Below, piece after piece: positions 45,806 to 55,836 of a DNA stretch of 64,000 bases. The notes beneath the pieces are model-generated. The model was not told the origin of the DNA. It made no database searches and saw only the letters and a program-made list of their open reading frames with translations. Position numbers and translations under genes: made by a program. Numbering within the stretch: position 1 is the first letter of the stretch; each line of letters begins with the position of its first letter. The stretch is from Tenacibaculum holothuriorum. GTDB lineage: Bacteria; Bacteroidota; Bacteroidia; Flavobacteriales; Flavobacteriaceae. Location: positions 124,001 through 188,000 of the forward strand of contig NZ_LAPZ01000005.1 of the NCBI RefSeq assembly GCF_002120225.1, given 5' to 3'.

Positions 45806-45856
45806 TTTTAAGTAGCTAGCTTATATTCTTATTTATCGATTACCATTTTTGCGATA
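45806..45856 (-). pseudogene. Decayed 3' end of a second acyl-CoA dehydrogenase copy
   Basis: These 51 bp match the last 51 bp region of the intact gene (45894-45944) at 44 of 51 positions. On the minus strand they encode IAKMVIDK-stop-EYKLAT-stop, against IAKMVIDKKEYKPAT-stop in the intact gene. The internal stop and the missing upstream part show that it is a remnant of a tandem duplication, or of a recombination that lost the rest. Confidence 0.75.
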
Positions 45857-45895
45857 CAGAAATGTATTTTCGCAAAAAAACCAATCTAAAAAGTT

Positions 45896-47062
45896 TTAGG
45901 TAGCTGGCTTGTATTCTTTCTTGTCTATTACCATTTTTGCGATAATCTCTTTTAAGATTTCAGAAGTTCCTCCTCCAATCGGACCTAAACGACTATCTCT
46001 TAATAAGCGCGCCATTGGATATTCTTCCATATAACCATAACCTCCCAATAATTGTAACGCCTCGTAAATTACTTCATCTGCCATTTTAGTAGATAATAAC
46101 TTACTCATACTCGCTTCTTTTACTACGTAGTTACCGTCGTTTAATCTTTTAGCAATAGAATAGTTATATTCTCTACACATGTCTACTCTACTTGCCATTT
46201 CTGCTACTTTATGACGTAATGCTTGAAATTTATCCAAACTTCTTCCAAAAGCTTCTCTTTCTTTCATATACCCTAAAACATAATCTACCGCATATTCTGC
46301 ACGGGCATGAGCATTAATTCCCATGACTAAACGTTCTAAAGCAAAATGTTGCATTATATAAGGAAATCCCATTCCTTCTTCTCCCATTAAGTTTTCAGCA
46401 GGAATTTCTACATTATCGAAAGCTATTTCAGCAGTATCTGAAGCTCTCCAGCCTAATTTATCTAATTTGGTTGATGAGATTCCTGGAGTATTTCTATCCA
46501 TAATAAAAATACTCATTCCTTTATGTTTGTCTTCTAGGTTTGTTTTTGCAGCTACCACTAAATAATCAGAATATACTCCGTTAGTGATAAATGTTTTTGA
46601 TCCGTTAATTACGTATTTATCTCCTTTTTTAACAGCTGTAGTTCGCATTCCTGCAACATCACTACCTCCAAAAGGCTCAGTAATACATAAACACCCAATT
46701 TTATCTCCTTCGATACTTGGAGTTAAGTATTCTCTTTTAATTCTATCGTCACCTTCTTTATTAAGATGTGTCATTGCTAAATAAGCATGCGCCCACATAT
46801 TTGCTGCAAATCCACCAGAATTTACTTTTTGTAATTCTTCTAAAAATATTACTGTATAAAAAAGGTCTAATCCTAATCCGCCATATTCTTCAGGTTGGTT
46901 TAACCCGAAATACCCCATTTCTCCAAACTTTTTCCAGATAAAACGTTCTACTGTTCCATCTTTTTCCCATTTATCTATATGAGGAACTACTTCTTTTTGT
47001 AAAAAATCTTTAAAACTTTGGCGAAAAGCTTCGTGTTCTTCTGTGAAGTACATACTATTCAT
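45896..47062 (-). CDS. Acyl-CoA dehydrogenase
   Basis: The 388-residue flavoenzyme has the three-domain layout of the family: helical N-terminal part (FTEEHEAFRQSFKDFLQKEV), the FAD-contacting CLCITEPFGGSDVAGMRTTA and FITNGVYSDYLVVAA, and the C-terminal LQLLGGYGYMEEYPMARLLRDSRLGPIGGGTSEI, where the catalytic base would normally be Glu in the Y(E/D) region. It oxidises an acyl-CoA in fatty-acid or branched amino-acid breakdown; the exact chain is not clear. It stands alone, next to the remnant of a duplicate. Confidence 0.92.
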   Translation of the reverse strand: MNSMYFTEEHEAFRQSFKDFLQKEVVPHIDKWEKDGTVERFIWKKFGEMGYFGLNQPEEYGGLGLDLFYTVIFLEELQKVNSGGFAANMWAHAYLAMTHLNKEGDDRIKREYLTPSIEGDKIGCLCITEPFGGSDVAGMRTTAVKKGDKYVINGSKTFITNGVYSDYLVVAAKTNLEDKHKGMSIFIMDRNTPGISSTKLDKLGWRASDTAEIAFDNVEIPAENLMGEEGMGFPYIMQHFALERLVMGINAHARAEYAVDYVLGYMKEREAFGRSLDKFQALRHKVAEMASRVDMCREYNYSIAKRLNDGNYVVKEASMSKLLSTKMADEVIYEALQLLGGYGYMEEYPMARLLRDSRLGPIGGGTSEILKEIIAKMVIDKKEYKPAT

Positions 47063-47095
47063 GTTGGTTGTATAATTGAATTTGTTGTTGTTTGC

Positions 47096-48001
47096 TTATT
47101 TTGCTTCCAAATATAAGATTATTCTGTTGTATTTATCTAACGGAAAATCTTTAATATTTCTTAATTCTGAAATATCTTGAAGTTCTGCAACCTCATCTCT
47201 GTAGTCAAATATTTTTTTACACAACTCATAATCTATATAAGGATTCTTCAACAATTCTTTGAAAGAAGCAGTATTAACATTTACCTTTTTTATTTTAGGC
47301 TTCTTTATTATTCGAAATGTTTTTAAGATTCTTTGGGCAGTTTCTTTCTCTAAATTCCACACCTCGTAAAGTTGGCTTTCAAATGAAAATCCTTGTAACT
47401 TATTACGATATTTTAGCATTCTTTTCGAGATAACCTCTCCTACTCCTTGAATAGTTTCTAAGTCTTTTTGAGTTGCTTTATTGATATCGTTTGTACTAAT
47501 CCATATCTCTTTATTTTCTAATTCCTTTTCCTTAATTATTCCTTGGTTTCCTTTTTTGAATTCTTTATTTCTTCTATTTTTCTTAACAACCCAATCTGGA
47601 AATTTAAAATATGGTGAAATTTTAGCTAGTAAACTATCATTTACTTTTGTTATTTCTTGAAACTCCTCTATTGAATTCACATATTTATTCTGTTTTCTAA
47701 AATTATGTAATCTATCAATTTCTTCAACAGACATACCTAATTGATATCCTTTAAAATCGGTTATAAAATTGGGATTAAAAGGATACAATCTAGGTTTTCT
47801 CTTTTCAATTTCAATTTTCTTTAAACTATCTATTTTAGCCTGAAATTGTTTTAACTCTTTTGTACTTGTATCAATAATATAATCTGAAGAAAAATCTACA
47901 AATACATACACTAATTGTAAAACAACGATGAGTAGAATTAAAAAGAAAATCCCATTTCTTTGGCGTTTGTTATACCAGAAATGGGATTTAAATATTTTCA
48001 T
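47096..48001 (-). CDS. Helix-hairpin-helix (ComEA-like) protein
   Basis: The 301-residue protein has one N-terminal membrane helix (about residues 17-37), then charged linker, and helix-hairpin-helix motifs: INKATQKDLETIQGVGEVISKRMLKYRNKLQGF (about 177-210), VNTASFKELLKNPYIDYELCKKIFDYRDEVA (about 240-270). HhH pairs bind DNA non-specifically, as in competence protein ComEA. It may be an envelope-tethered DNA-binding protein; role in DNA uptake is an inference. Confidence 0.85.
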   Translation of the reverse strand: MKIFKSHFWYNKRQRNGIFFLILLIVVLQLVYVFVDFSSDYIIDTSTKELKQFQAKIDSLKKIEIEKRKPRLYPFNPNFITDFKGYQLGMSVEEIDRLHNFRKQNKYVNSIEEFQEITKVNDSLLAKISPYFKFPDWVVKKNRRNKEFKKGNQGIIKEKELENKEIWISTNDINKATQKDLETIQGVGEVISKRMLKYRNKLQGFSFESQLYEVWNLEKETAQRILKTFRIIKKPKIKKVNVNTASFKELLKNPYIDYELCKKIFDYRDEVAELQDISELRNIKDFPLDKYNRIILYLEAK

Positions 48002-48011
48002 ATTGTTGTTT

Positions 48012-49592
48012 TTATGCTTTCAAAACACCAATTGCTTTAAGATACTTAGATAATTCTTCTCTTACTTTAGGGAATAAGAAGAACAATCCTATTACATTTG
48101 GTACAGCCATTGCAAAAATCATTGCATCAGAAAAATCTGTAACTGCTCCTAAACTTGCAACCGAACCTACAATTACAAATAAACAGAATAAGATTTTATA
48201 TGCATAATCAGAAGCTTTAGAACGTCCGAATAAGAACATCCAACCTTGTAATCCGTAATAAGACCAAGATAACATCGTAGAGAATGCAAATAAAACTACT
48301 GCTAACGTTAATACATATGGAAACCAAGGAATCACTGAAGCAAATGCTTTAGATGTTGCTAAAACTCCATCTGGAGATTTTACACCGTATGTCATAATAC
48401 TTCCGTCTCCGTTTGTAATAATAATTACTAAAGCTGTCATAGTACAAACTACTACAGTATCGATAAATGGCTCTAATAATGCCACTAATCCTTCTGAAGC
48501 TGGATACTTAGTTTTTACTGCTGAATGCGCAATTGCTGCTGAACCAACACCTGCCTCGTTAGAGAATGCTGCCCTTTGAAAACCAATAATTAACACTCCT
48601 AATAATCCACCAGAAATTCCTTTAGCATTAAATGCTCCGTCTATAATTTGACCAAATGCAGAACCAATATGAGAGAAATTAGCTGCTAAAATAACGATAG
48701 CCGCTAAAAAATAAATTCCTACCATAAAAGGAACAATCTTTTCTGTGATATTACCAATTCTTTTAATTCCTCCAATGATAACAATAGCCACTAAAGCTGC
48801 CATAATTAACCCGAAAACTAATGCCGCTGATAATGAATCAGCTCCAATCATACTTGTAAACTGCTGAGCTGCTTGGTTTGCTTGGAACATATTTCCTCCA
48901 CCAAAAGAACCTCCTACTACCATTACTGCAAAAATCACAGCTAATACCTTACCTAAAGTGCTTTTACCAACATCAGCTAAACCTTTCTTTAAATAATACA
49001 TTGGCCCACCGTAAATAGTTCCGTCTTCTCCAACATCACGATACTTTACACCTAAAGTACATTCAACAAATTTTGATGACATCCCTATTAAACCAGCCAT
49101 AATCATCCAGAATGTTGCTCCTGGTCCACCTAAAGATAATGCCACTGCAACCCCCGCAATATTACCTAAACCTACTGTTCCTGATAAAGCTGCCGTTAAT
49201 GCTTGGAAATGAGACACCTCTCCTTCTTCTCCTTCTACTCTAATTGTTTCTATAGCATCTCCTCCTGGTGTAGGATCCCCTGCCATAACTCCAGATGTAA
49301 CATGATCTACATCATCATATTTTCCTCTTACAATATTAATTGATACTGGAAATAATCGAATATTAACAAACTTGAACAATATGGTAAAAATTAAACCTGC
49401 TGCTAATAACATAATTATTACTAAAGGCATTTCTACTCCTCCACCTAATTTTACAGGATAGAATACAAAACTCCCCCAAGCATCTGCTATTGGTTGAAAA
49501 CCTTCATTTATTTTTTCTGCTAAACCTTTTTCTTGGGCAAATGTGAACATCGGTACTATCATTAATAGTAACGTAAGAAGTCTTTTATTCAT
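48012..49592 (-). CDS. Sodium:alanine/glycine symporter (AGCS family)
   Basis: The 526-residue protein has about eleven membrane helices and the family signatures GLGNIAGVAVALSLGGPGATFWMI near residue 140 and FSNEAGVGSAAIAHSA near 345. An N-terminal cleavable-looking segment (MLIVPMFTFAQ) precedes the first helix. It imports alanine or glycine with sodium. It overlaps no neighbour; it is 10 bp upstream of the HhH gene on the same strand. Confidence 0.93.
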   Translation of the reverse strand: MNKRLLTLLLMIVPMFTFAQEKGLAEKINEGFQPIADAWGSFVFYPVKLGGGVEMPLVIIMLLAAGLIFTILFKFVNIRLFPVSINIVRGKYDDVDHVTSGVMAGDPTPGGDAIETIRVEGEEGEVSHFQALTAALSGTVGLGNIAGVAVALSLGGPGATFWMIMAGLIGMSSKFVECTLGVKYRDVGEDGTIYGGPMYYLKKGLADVGKSTLGKVLAVIFAVMVVGGSFGGGNMFQANQAAQQFTSMIGADSLSAALVFGLIMAALVAIVIIGGIKRIGNITEKIVPFMVGIYFLAAIVILAANFSHIGSAFGQIIDGAFNAKGISGGLLGVLIIGFQRAAFSNEAGVGSAAIAHSAVKTKYPASEGLVALLEPFIDTVVVCTMTALVIIITNGDGSIMTYGVKSPDGVLATSKAFASVIPWFPYVLTLAVVLFAFSTMLSWSYYGLQGWMFLFGRSKASDYAYKILFCLFVIVGSVASLGAVTDFSDAMIFAMAVPNVIGLFFLFPKVREELSKYLKAIGVLKA

Positions 49593-49680
49593 GATAAATT
49601 ATTTGTGTATTTTGAATTAGTTGTGCGCAATATCTTAAAAAATTGCACTTTTAACAAGTTTTGCCTGTTAAATATGTTTT

Positions 49681-50580
49681 TTACGTTAAGGTTTCTTTAA
49701 ATTGTAATAAATCTTCTTTAAACGACTTTGGATAAAAATCTAATTCGGTATTCGTTTTAGTTAAATCGAAACCTGTTTTTGAGGGTCTTGGAGCTGTTTG
49801 ATTTAATGTTTTTGTAGAAATTGGTTTTATTAATTCTTTGTTCAGCCCAAAAACTTCAGCTATCTCTTGAGCTATTTCATAAATACTCAATAATGTGTTT
49901 GATGAAATATTGAAAACACCAAAAGCTTTTTGATCAATACTTATTTTACAAGCTTTTGCCAATTCTTCTACATACGTAGGCATTCGATATTGATCGTTTA
50001 CAATGGTAATTTGTCTGTTTTGCTCTAAAGATTTTTTTACCCATAGCACAATATTATTTCTAGACATATCGAATACTTTTCCGTAGACTAATATTGTTCT
50101 TAGAATGGTATAATTGATTGTTGATTTAGTTAAAACTTCTTCTGACTTTAACTTAGATACTCCATAATGACTTAGCGGGTTGGGAGCATCTGTTTCTTTG
50201 TAAGGTCCGTTTTTTCCATCAAAAATAAAATCGGTTGATAAATGAACTAAATGTGTTTTATGATTTCCGCAATATTCCTTTAAATATTCAACAACATTAA
50301 TATTAAGTTTGTTACACTCTTCTTTTTGAGTTTCACAAGCATCAACATTGGTCATTGCAGCCGTATTTATTATTACGTCGGGAGTATGTTTTTTAAGTGT
50401 ACTTAGTAAATTGTCTTTTTCGATAATATCAATAGACTCAAAAGTAAAATCGGTTCTACCACTTCTATTTCCTCCTCTCGAAAAACCAATAATTGTATAC
50501 TTTTCTTTTTCTTTTAAAAATAAGTTTAATAAGGTTTGTCCTAATAAACCATTACTACCAGTAATTACTATTTTAACCAT
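49681..50580 (-). CDS. RmlD-like NAD(P)-dependent sugar-nucleotide reductase
   Basis: This 299-residue protein has a Rossmann start KIVITGSNGLLGQTLL, a DVIINTAAMTNVDACE segment and the catalytic Tyr-x3-Lys in HYGVSKLKSEE. It belongs to the dTDP-4-dehydrorhamnose reductase (RmlD) branch of extended SDR proteins. No other dTDP-rhamnose genes are near, so the sugar is uncertain. Its start abuts the stop of the K+ channel gene. Confidence 0.85.
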   Translation of the reverse strand: MVKIVITGSNGLLGQTLLNLFLKEKEKYTIIGFSRGGNRSGRTDFTFESIDIIEKDNLLSTLKKHTPDVIINTAAMTNVDACETQKEECNKLNINVVEYLKEYCGNHKTHLVHLSTDFIFDGKNGPYKETDAPNPLSHYGVSKLKSEEVLTKSTINYTILRTILVYGKVFDMSRNNIVLWVKKSLEQNRQITIVNDQYRMPTYVEELAKACKISIDQKAFGVFNISSNTLLSIYEIAQEIAEVFGLNKELIKPISTKTLNQTAPRPSKTGFDLTKTNTELDFYPKSFKEDLLQFKETLT

Positions 50581-51585
50581 TTAAAATAATTCTCTTAGTT
50601 TTTTTATTTGCTCTGATCTCCCTAATACAATTAAATGAGTATTTGTTTCTAGCTTTACAGATGCTTCAGGATTTATTACATATTGCTGATCTGGAGTTTT
50701 TAAACCAATAACCGTACATCCTGTTTTTTTACGTAAATCTAAATCAAGAATTGTTTTTCCAATGTACATTTCAGGAAGATTATCTACCGAAATTTCTTCT
50801 AAGTTCATGTTTGCATCTCCGTCAATAGTTAATTGATCTACAAACTCTATTATATCAGGAGAAACAACTAAAGAAGCCATATGCGCACCACCTAATTTAT
50901 CGGGCATAATTACGTTATCTGCTCCAGCGATTTTAAGTTTGTTTACTGTTGTTTCATTAGAAGCCCTACTTATAATTTTACACCTACCACTTAATTGTTT
51001 TGCAGTTAGTACAACAAATAAATTATCGGCATCAGAAGGCAATGCTGTTATCAAACTATTTGCTTTTGCTATACCTGCTCTAATAAGAATTTCATCACTT
51101 GTTGCATCTCCTTCAATATTCAAAATTCCGTTAGCATCTAATTCTTTTATTCGATTTTTATTTTTTTCTACAACTACAAAGTTTTGCTTATAGTTTTTAA
51201 GCTTAACCATAGCTTGCTTTCCGTTTCTTCCGTAACCACAAACAATCGTGTGATTTTCTAACTCTTCTATTTTTTTTTGCACTCTCTTAATTTTTAGTTG
51301 ATGAAAAAACTGTCCGCTTATTAAATATTCCGAAAATGAAGACACTGCATAACCAAAAATAAATAAGCTCGATAATATTAAGCCAATTGTAAAAATCTTC
51401 TCTCCCACACCAAACGGATGAACTTCTCCAAAACCTATTGTGGTTATGGTGATAATTGTCATATACAAAGCATCAATAAACGAATAATCGAATAAAAAGA
51501 GATATCCTCCAACTCCAATTCCTAAAATTAAAACGGAAAAGAAAATTGCTTTATACAATCTAGATTTTAACACTTCATTTATCAT
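50581..51585 (-). CDS. Potassium channel with RCK (TrkA) domains
   Basis: The 334-residue protein has two membrane helices (about residues 12-32 and 64-84) around a pore with the filter TTIGFGEVHP, then an RCK/TrkA-N domain (HTIVCGYGRNGKQAMVKL near 113, nucleotide-binding G-x-G-x2-G) and a TrkA-C domain. It is a two-transmembrane K+ channel gated by nucleotide or ions. The filter GFGE differs from the usual GYGD. It overlaps the PspC gene start by 4 bp. Confidence 0.92.
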   Translation of the reverse strand: MINEVLKSRLYKAIFFSVLILGIGVGGYLFLFDYSFIDALYMTIITITTIGFGEVHPFGVGEKIFTIGLILSSLFIFGYAVSSFSEYLISGQFFHQLKIKRVQKKIEELENHTIVCGYGRNGKQAMVKLKNYKQNFVVVEKNKNRIKELDANGILNIEGDATSDEILIRAGIAKANSLITALPSDADNLFVVLTAKQLSGRCKIISRASNETTVNKLKIAGADNVIMPDKLGGAHMASLVVSPDIIEFVDQLTIDGDANMNLEEISVDNLPEMYIGKTILDLDLRKKTGCTVIGLKTPDQQYVINPEASVKLETNTHLIVLGRSEQIKKLRELF

Positions 51586-51809
51586 AAATCAAATACCGAA
51601 GTTCTTTTGGTATACACCATATCTTTTAAACGCAATAAAAAAGCCAAGGTTAAATACAATCCGAACGACAATCCTACAGTCACAAAAGATATATAGATAA
51701 AGAATAAGCGAACATTGGTTGCTCTCATCCCTAATCTATCTGCAAACCTTGAAGAAACGTTAAATCCATGACGTTCAAAAAAATGCCTAACCGAATGAAT
51801 AAATTTCAT
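51582..51809 (-). CDS. PspC-domain membrane protein
   Basis: The 75-residue protein shows RFADRLGMRATNVRLFFIYISFVTVGLSFGLYLTLAFLLRLKDM, the PspC signature with one long or two short membrane segments. PspC proteins are linked to envelope stress. Its stop overlaps the start of the K+ channel gene (ATGA), so the two are translated together. Confidence 0.85.
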   Translation of the reverse strand: MKFIHSVRHFFERHGFNVSSRFADRLGMRATNVRLFFIYISFVTVGLSFGLYLTLAFLLRLKDMVYTKRTSVFDL

Positions 51810-51888
51810 TTTAACTTATTTTAAATGCAAGATACCAAAATAGTATTATTTGTTATAAACATGAACTGTAAATTACATACTAATTTGG

Positions 51889-51896
51889 TAAATTTG
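51889..51896 (+). promoter_or_regulatory. -7 element of uvrA
   Basis: TAAATTTG matches TAnnTTTG exactly, 17 bp before the TTG start. It implies a leader of about 10 nt. Confidence 0.6.
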
Positions 51897-51912
51897 CTCT
51901 TTTCCTAAAAAC

Positions 51913-54741
51913 TTGAGTTTGAAAGAACAAGAATATATTGAAGTTTACGGTGCAAGAGCACATAATTTAAAAAATATTGATGTAAAGATTCCTCGTGAAA
52001 AACTAGTAGTTATTACTGGTTTAAGTGGAAGCGGGAAGTCTTCTCTAGCATTTGATACTATTTATGCAGAAGGACAAAGACGTTATATTGAAACTTTTTC
52101 CGCCTATGCTCGTCAGTTTTTAGGAGGTTTAGAACGACCAGATGTAGACAAGATTGATGGTCTTTCACCAGTAATTTCTATTGAACAAAAAACTACCAAT
52201 AAAAGTCCACGATCTACGGTAGGAACCATTACCGAAATCTACGATTTTCTTCGTTTGTTATTTTCAAGAGCTTCTGATGCTTATTCCTATAATACAGGAG
52301 AAAAAATGGTAAGTTATTCAGACGAGCAAATCAAAGAACTTATTTTAAAAGATTTTGAAGGGAAACGCATTGCTATTCTAGCTCCATTAATTAAATCGAG
52401 AAAAGGACATTACAGAGAATTATTTGAGCAAATTGCCAAACAAGGTTTTGTTCGTGTTCGAGTAGATGGAGAAATTCGTGAAATTGAAAAAGGAATGAAA
52501 CTCGACCGTTATAAAACTCACGATATTGAAGTTGTAATCGATCGATTAGCTGTAAATACATCTGCAGAAAAACGAATTGAGGAAACCATTAAAACCGCAC
52601 TCTATACAGGAGATAATATTCTAATGGTAATTGATGTTGATGAAGATCAGCCACGTTATTTTAGTAGAGAGTTAATGTGTCCTACTTCAGGAATTGCATA
52701 CCCAAACCCAGAGCCTAATACATTTTCTTTTAACTCACCAAAAGGTGCCTGCCCAAGCTGTAACGGATTGGGAATCACAAATGAAATCAACCCTATAAAG
52801 GTAATTCCTGACGATTCAAAATCTATAAAAAGTGGTGGAATTGCTCCACTTGGAGAACAAAAAAGCAGCTGGATTTTCAAACAACTTCAAACCATTGCTG
52901 ATAGGTACGAATTTCAATTAACCGATCCTATTCATAAAATTCCAAAAGAAGCTTTAGAGGTTATTTTACAAGGTGGAAAAGAAAAATTTTCAGTAGAATC
53001 TAAAAACCTTGGCGTTACTCGCAATTACGAAATAGACTTTGAGGGGATTAACACTTTTATTCAAAGTCAATATGAAAATTCTGACAGTTCTTCTATAAAA
53101 CGATGGGCAAAAGGTTTTATGGATGAAGTTTCATGTTCTTCATGTGACGGAAAAAGACTTAAAAAAGAAGCTCTTCACTTTAAAATCACCGATAAAAACA
53201 TTAGTGATTTAGCACAAATGGATGTGTTAGAATTAGCTAGCTGGTTTAAAAACATTGAAAATAAATTTTCTGAAAAGCAGTTAAAAATCGCTTCAGAAAT
53301 TTTAAAAGAAATTAGAACTCGTATTCAGTTTCTACTAGATGTTGGTTTAGATTATTTAACCTTAGATCGAACTTCAAAATCACTTTCAGGTGGTGAAGCG
53401 CAACGTATTCGTTTGGCTACTCAAATTGGTTCTCAACTCGTTGGAGTTTTATACATTTTAGATGAACCTAGTATTGGTTTACATCAACGAGACAATGAAA
53501 AACTTATCGATTCCTTGGTAAAGCTTCGTGATGTTGGAAATTCTGTTTTAGTCGTAGAACATGACGAGGATATGATTAAAAAAGCTGATTTTGTTTTAGA
53601 CATTGGTCCTGGAGCAGGAAGACATGGTGGAGAAATCGTGAGTGAAGGTACTTTTGAAGATTTAAAATCTCATACTACGCTTACGGCAGATTATCTTTCA
53701 AAAAGAAAACAAATAGAAGTTCCTAAAAAAAGAAGAGAAGGAAACGGTAACATTATCAAACTTTCTGGTGCTTCTGGAAATAACTTAAAAAATGTTTCTG
53801 TTGAATTTCCTTTAGGAAAAATGATTTGTGTTACGGGAGTTTCTGGTAGTGGAAAATCAACACTAATTAACGAAACGCTATACCCTATTTTGAACGCTCA
53901 TATATACAGAGCTGTAAAAAAACCAATGCCTTATAAAAAAATAGAAGGTTTAGAGCATATAGATAAGGTTATTGATATTGATCAATCGCCAATTGGTAGA
54001 ACTCCAAGATCGAATCCTGCAACTTATACAGGTGTTTTTAGTGAAATACGTAGTTTGTTTGCTAAAACTCCTGAGGCATCTATTAGAGGTTATAAACCTG
54101 GTCGATTTAGTTTTAATGTAAAAGGTGGCCGTTGTGAAACGTGTCAAGGAGGTGGTGTTCGTGTAATTGAAATGAACTTTTTACCAGATGTTCATGTAGA
54201 ATGTGAAACGTGTCAAGGAAAGCGTTTTAATAGAGAAACATTAGAAATTCGTTACAAAGGAAAATCAATTTCTGATGTATTAAACATGACTATTAATGAA
54301 GCTACTGAGTTTTTTGAACACATTCCGAAGATATTCCGAAAATTAAAAACTATTAAAGACGTTGGTCTAGGATATATTACACTTGGTCAGCAATCTACTA
54401 CTCTTTCTGGTGGAGAAGCACAACGTATTAAACTAGCTTCAGAATTATCTAAAAGAGATACCGGAAATACCTTTTATATTTTAGATGAACCAACTACTGG
54501 ATTACACTTCGAGGACATTAGAGTACTAATGGATGTATTAAATAAACTAGCCGACAAAGGAAATACAGTTTTAATTATAGAGCATAATTTAGATGTAATA
54601 AAACTTGCTGACTATATTATTGATATTGGTTTAGAAGGCGGAAAAAAAGGAGGAACTGTTCTTACTACTGGAACTCCAGAAAAAGTTGCGAAACATAAAA
54701 CGAGTTATACTGCTAAGTTTTTGAAGAAGGAGCTAGCTTAA
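51913..54741 (+). CDS. uvrA: Excinuclease ABC subunit A
   Basis: The 942-residue ABC-type damage sensor has Walker A GLSGSGKSSLAFDTIYAEGQRRYIE, the first signature LSGGEAQRIRLA, the second Walker A GVSGSGKSTLINET and LSGGEAQRIKLA, and two zinc modules including CETCQGGGVRVIEMNFLPDVHVECETCQGKRFN. It recognises bulky lesions in nucleotide excision repair. No ATG precedes the conserved N-terminus in frame; TTG at 51913 is the best start and agrees with the -7 element. Confidence 0.96.
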   Translation: MSLKEQEYIEVYGARAHNLKNIDVKIPREKLVVITGLSGSGKSSLAFDTIYAEGQRRYIETFSAYARQFLGGLERPDVDKIDGLSPVISIEQKTTNKSPRSTVGTITEIYDFLRLLFSRASDAYSYNTGEKMVSYSDEQIKELILKDFEGKRIAILAPLIKSRKGHYRELFEQIAKQGFVRVRVDGEIREIEKGMKLDRYKTHDIEVVIDRLAVNTSAEKRIEETIKTALYTGDNILMVIDVDEDQPRYFSRELMCPTSGIAYPNPEPNTFSFNSPKGACPSCNGLGITNEINPIKVIPDDSKSIKSGGIAPLGEQKSSWIFKQLQTIADRYEFQLTDPIHKIPKEALEVILQGGKEKFSVESKNLGVTRNYEIDFEGINTFIQSQYENSDSSSIKRWAKGFMDEVSCSSCDGKRLKKEALHFKITDKNISDLAQMDVLELASWFKNIENKFSEKQLKIASEILKEIRTRIQFLLDVGLDYLTLDRTSKSLSGGEAQRIRLATQIGSQLVGVLYILDEPSIGLHQRDNEKLIDSLVKLRDVGNSVLVVEHDEDMIKKADFVLDIGPGAGRHGGEIVSEGTFEDLKSHTTLTADYLSKRKQIEVPKKRREGNGNIIKLSGASGNNLKNVSVEFPLGKMICVTGVSGSGKSTLINETLYPILNAHIYRAVKKPMPYKKIEGLEHIDKVIDIDQSPIGRTPRSNPATYTGVFSEIRSLFAKTPEASIRGYKPGRFSFNVKGGRCETCQGGGVRVIEMNFLPDVHVECETCQGKRFNRETLEIRYKGKSISDVLNMTINEATEFFEHIPKIFRKLKTIKDVGLGYITLGQQSTTLSGGEAQRIKLASELSKRDTGNTFYILDEPTTGLHFEDIRVLMDVLNKLADKGNTVLIIEHNLDVIKLADYIIDIGLEGGKKGGTVLTTGTPEKVAKHKTSYTAKFLKKELA

Positions 54742-54794
54742 AATTTGCAATCATAAATATAGTTCTATTTAAAAAAAACACTAAATTAGCAGGC

Positions 54795-54819
54795 TTGCAA
54801 AAAAATGAAATTTTTGCAA
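54795..54819. repeat. Inverted repeat between uvrA and the LOG gene
   Basis: TTGCAAAAA-N7-TTTTTGCAA is a perfect 9-7-9 inverted repeat, 30 bp before the ATG of the LOG-family gene. No T run follows on the plus strand, so an operator is more likely than a terminator. Confidence 0.5.
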
Positions 54820-54848
54820 AAAACTTAGTAGTAAAAATTTAAAAAATT

Positions 54849-55565
54849 ATGAGTATGAGTCCGAATGATGACAGAAAAATAAAAGAAAAATTACAACCAA
54901 AAACTTGGAACGAAATAAAAACTAACGATTCTTGGGCTATTTTTAAAATCATGTCTGAGTTCGTCGAAGGATATGAAAAACTAAGTAAAATAGGACCTTG
55001 TGTTTCTATTTTTGGGTCTGCACGTACTAAAACCGATCATGAATATTATAAATTAGCTGAAGAAGTTGCTTTTCAATTAACTCAAAATGGTTTTGGAGTA
55101 ATTACTGGTGGTGGGCCAGGAATTATGGAAGCTGGTAATAAAGGAGCACGTCGAGGTAACGGAACTTCAGTAGGATTAAATATTGAATTACCTTTTGAAC
55201 AACACGACAATCCTTGGATTGATCATGATAAAAACTTAAACTTCGATTATTTCTTTGTTCGTAAAGTAATGTTTGTTAAGTACTCTCAAGGTTTTGTTGT
55301 AATGCCTGGTGGTTTTGGAACTTTAGATGAACTTTTCGAAGCAATCACGTTAATTCAGACTAAGAAAATTGGACGTTTCCCTATCGTTTTAGTTGGAAGA
55401 AAATTTTGGGGAGGATTAATTGATTGGATTAAAAATACTTTATTAGAAGAAGGAAATATTAGTCCAGAAGATTTAAACTTATTTAGAGTTGTAGATACTG
55501 CTGAAGAAGCTGTTGAACACTTTAACCGATTCTATGCTAAATATCAATTAAAACCTAACTTCTAA
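54849..55565 (+). CDS. LOG family Rossmann-fold protein (TIGR00730)
   Basis: The 238-residue protein has the LOG/'lysine decarboxylase-like' signatures GSARTKTDHEYY, GGGPGIMEAGNKGA and MPGGFGTLDELFEAITL. These proteins are phosphoribohydrolases that cleave nucleoside 5'-monophosphates (cytokinin-type in plants); none is a lysine decarboxylase. The bacterial substrate is probably AMP or a related nucleotide. It is transcribed alone with a strong terminator. Confidence 0.9.
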   Translation: MSMSPNDDRKIKEKLQPKTWNEIKTNDSWAIFKIMSEFVEGYEKLSKIGPCVSIFGSARTKTDHEYYKLAEEVAFQLTQNGFGVITGGGPGIMEAGNKGARRGNGTSVGLNIELPFEQHDNPWIDHDKNLNFDYFFVRKVMFVKYSQGFVVMPGGFGTLDELFEAITLIQTKKIGRFPIVLVGRKFWGGLIDWIKNTLLEEGNISPEDLNLFRVVDTAEEAVEHFNRFYAKYQLKPNF

Positions 55566-55588
55566 TAAGTTACCACTTTAATTTATTT

Positions 55589-55642
55589 AAAAAAGTTAAT
55601 TCTAAGATTTATTTACATAGATAAATCAGAATTAACTTTTTT
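55589..55642 (+). terminator. Terminator of the LOG gene
   Basis: A long stem (AAAAAAGTTAATTCTAAGATTTAT with a near-complementary right arm) followed by a T run lies 24 bp past the stop. Confidence 0.9.
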
Positions 55643-55836
55643 TTATTTTTCCTTCTACCTAAAAAAGATATTTTTTGTTTAACAAAGAAATTTAAGCACT
55701 AAGCTTACATCTAATCTATTAGTTAAAAAAAACTAATATAAAATCAAATAGAATTTCAATTTAAAATTAGTACTTTACCAACGGTTTAACTTTCTTAAGA
55801 ACCAAAAATTGAAAACATATATTTTTTAGATAGAAA

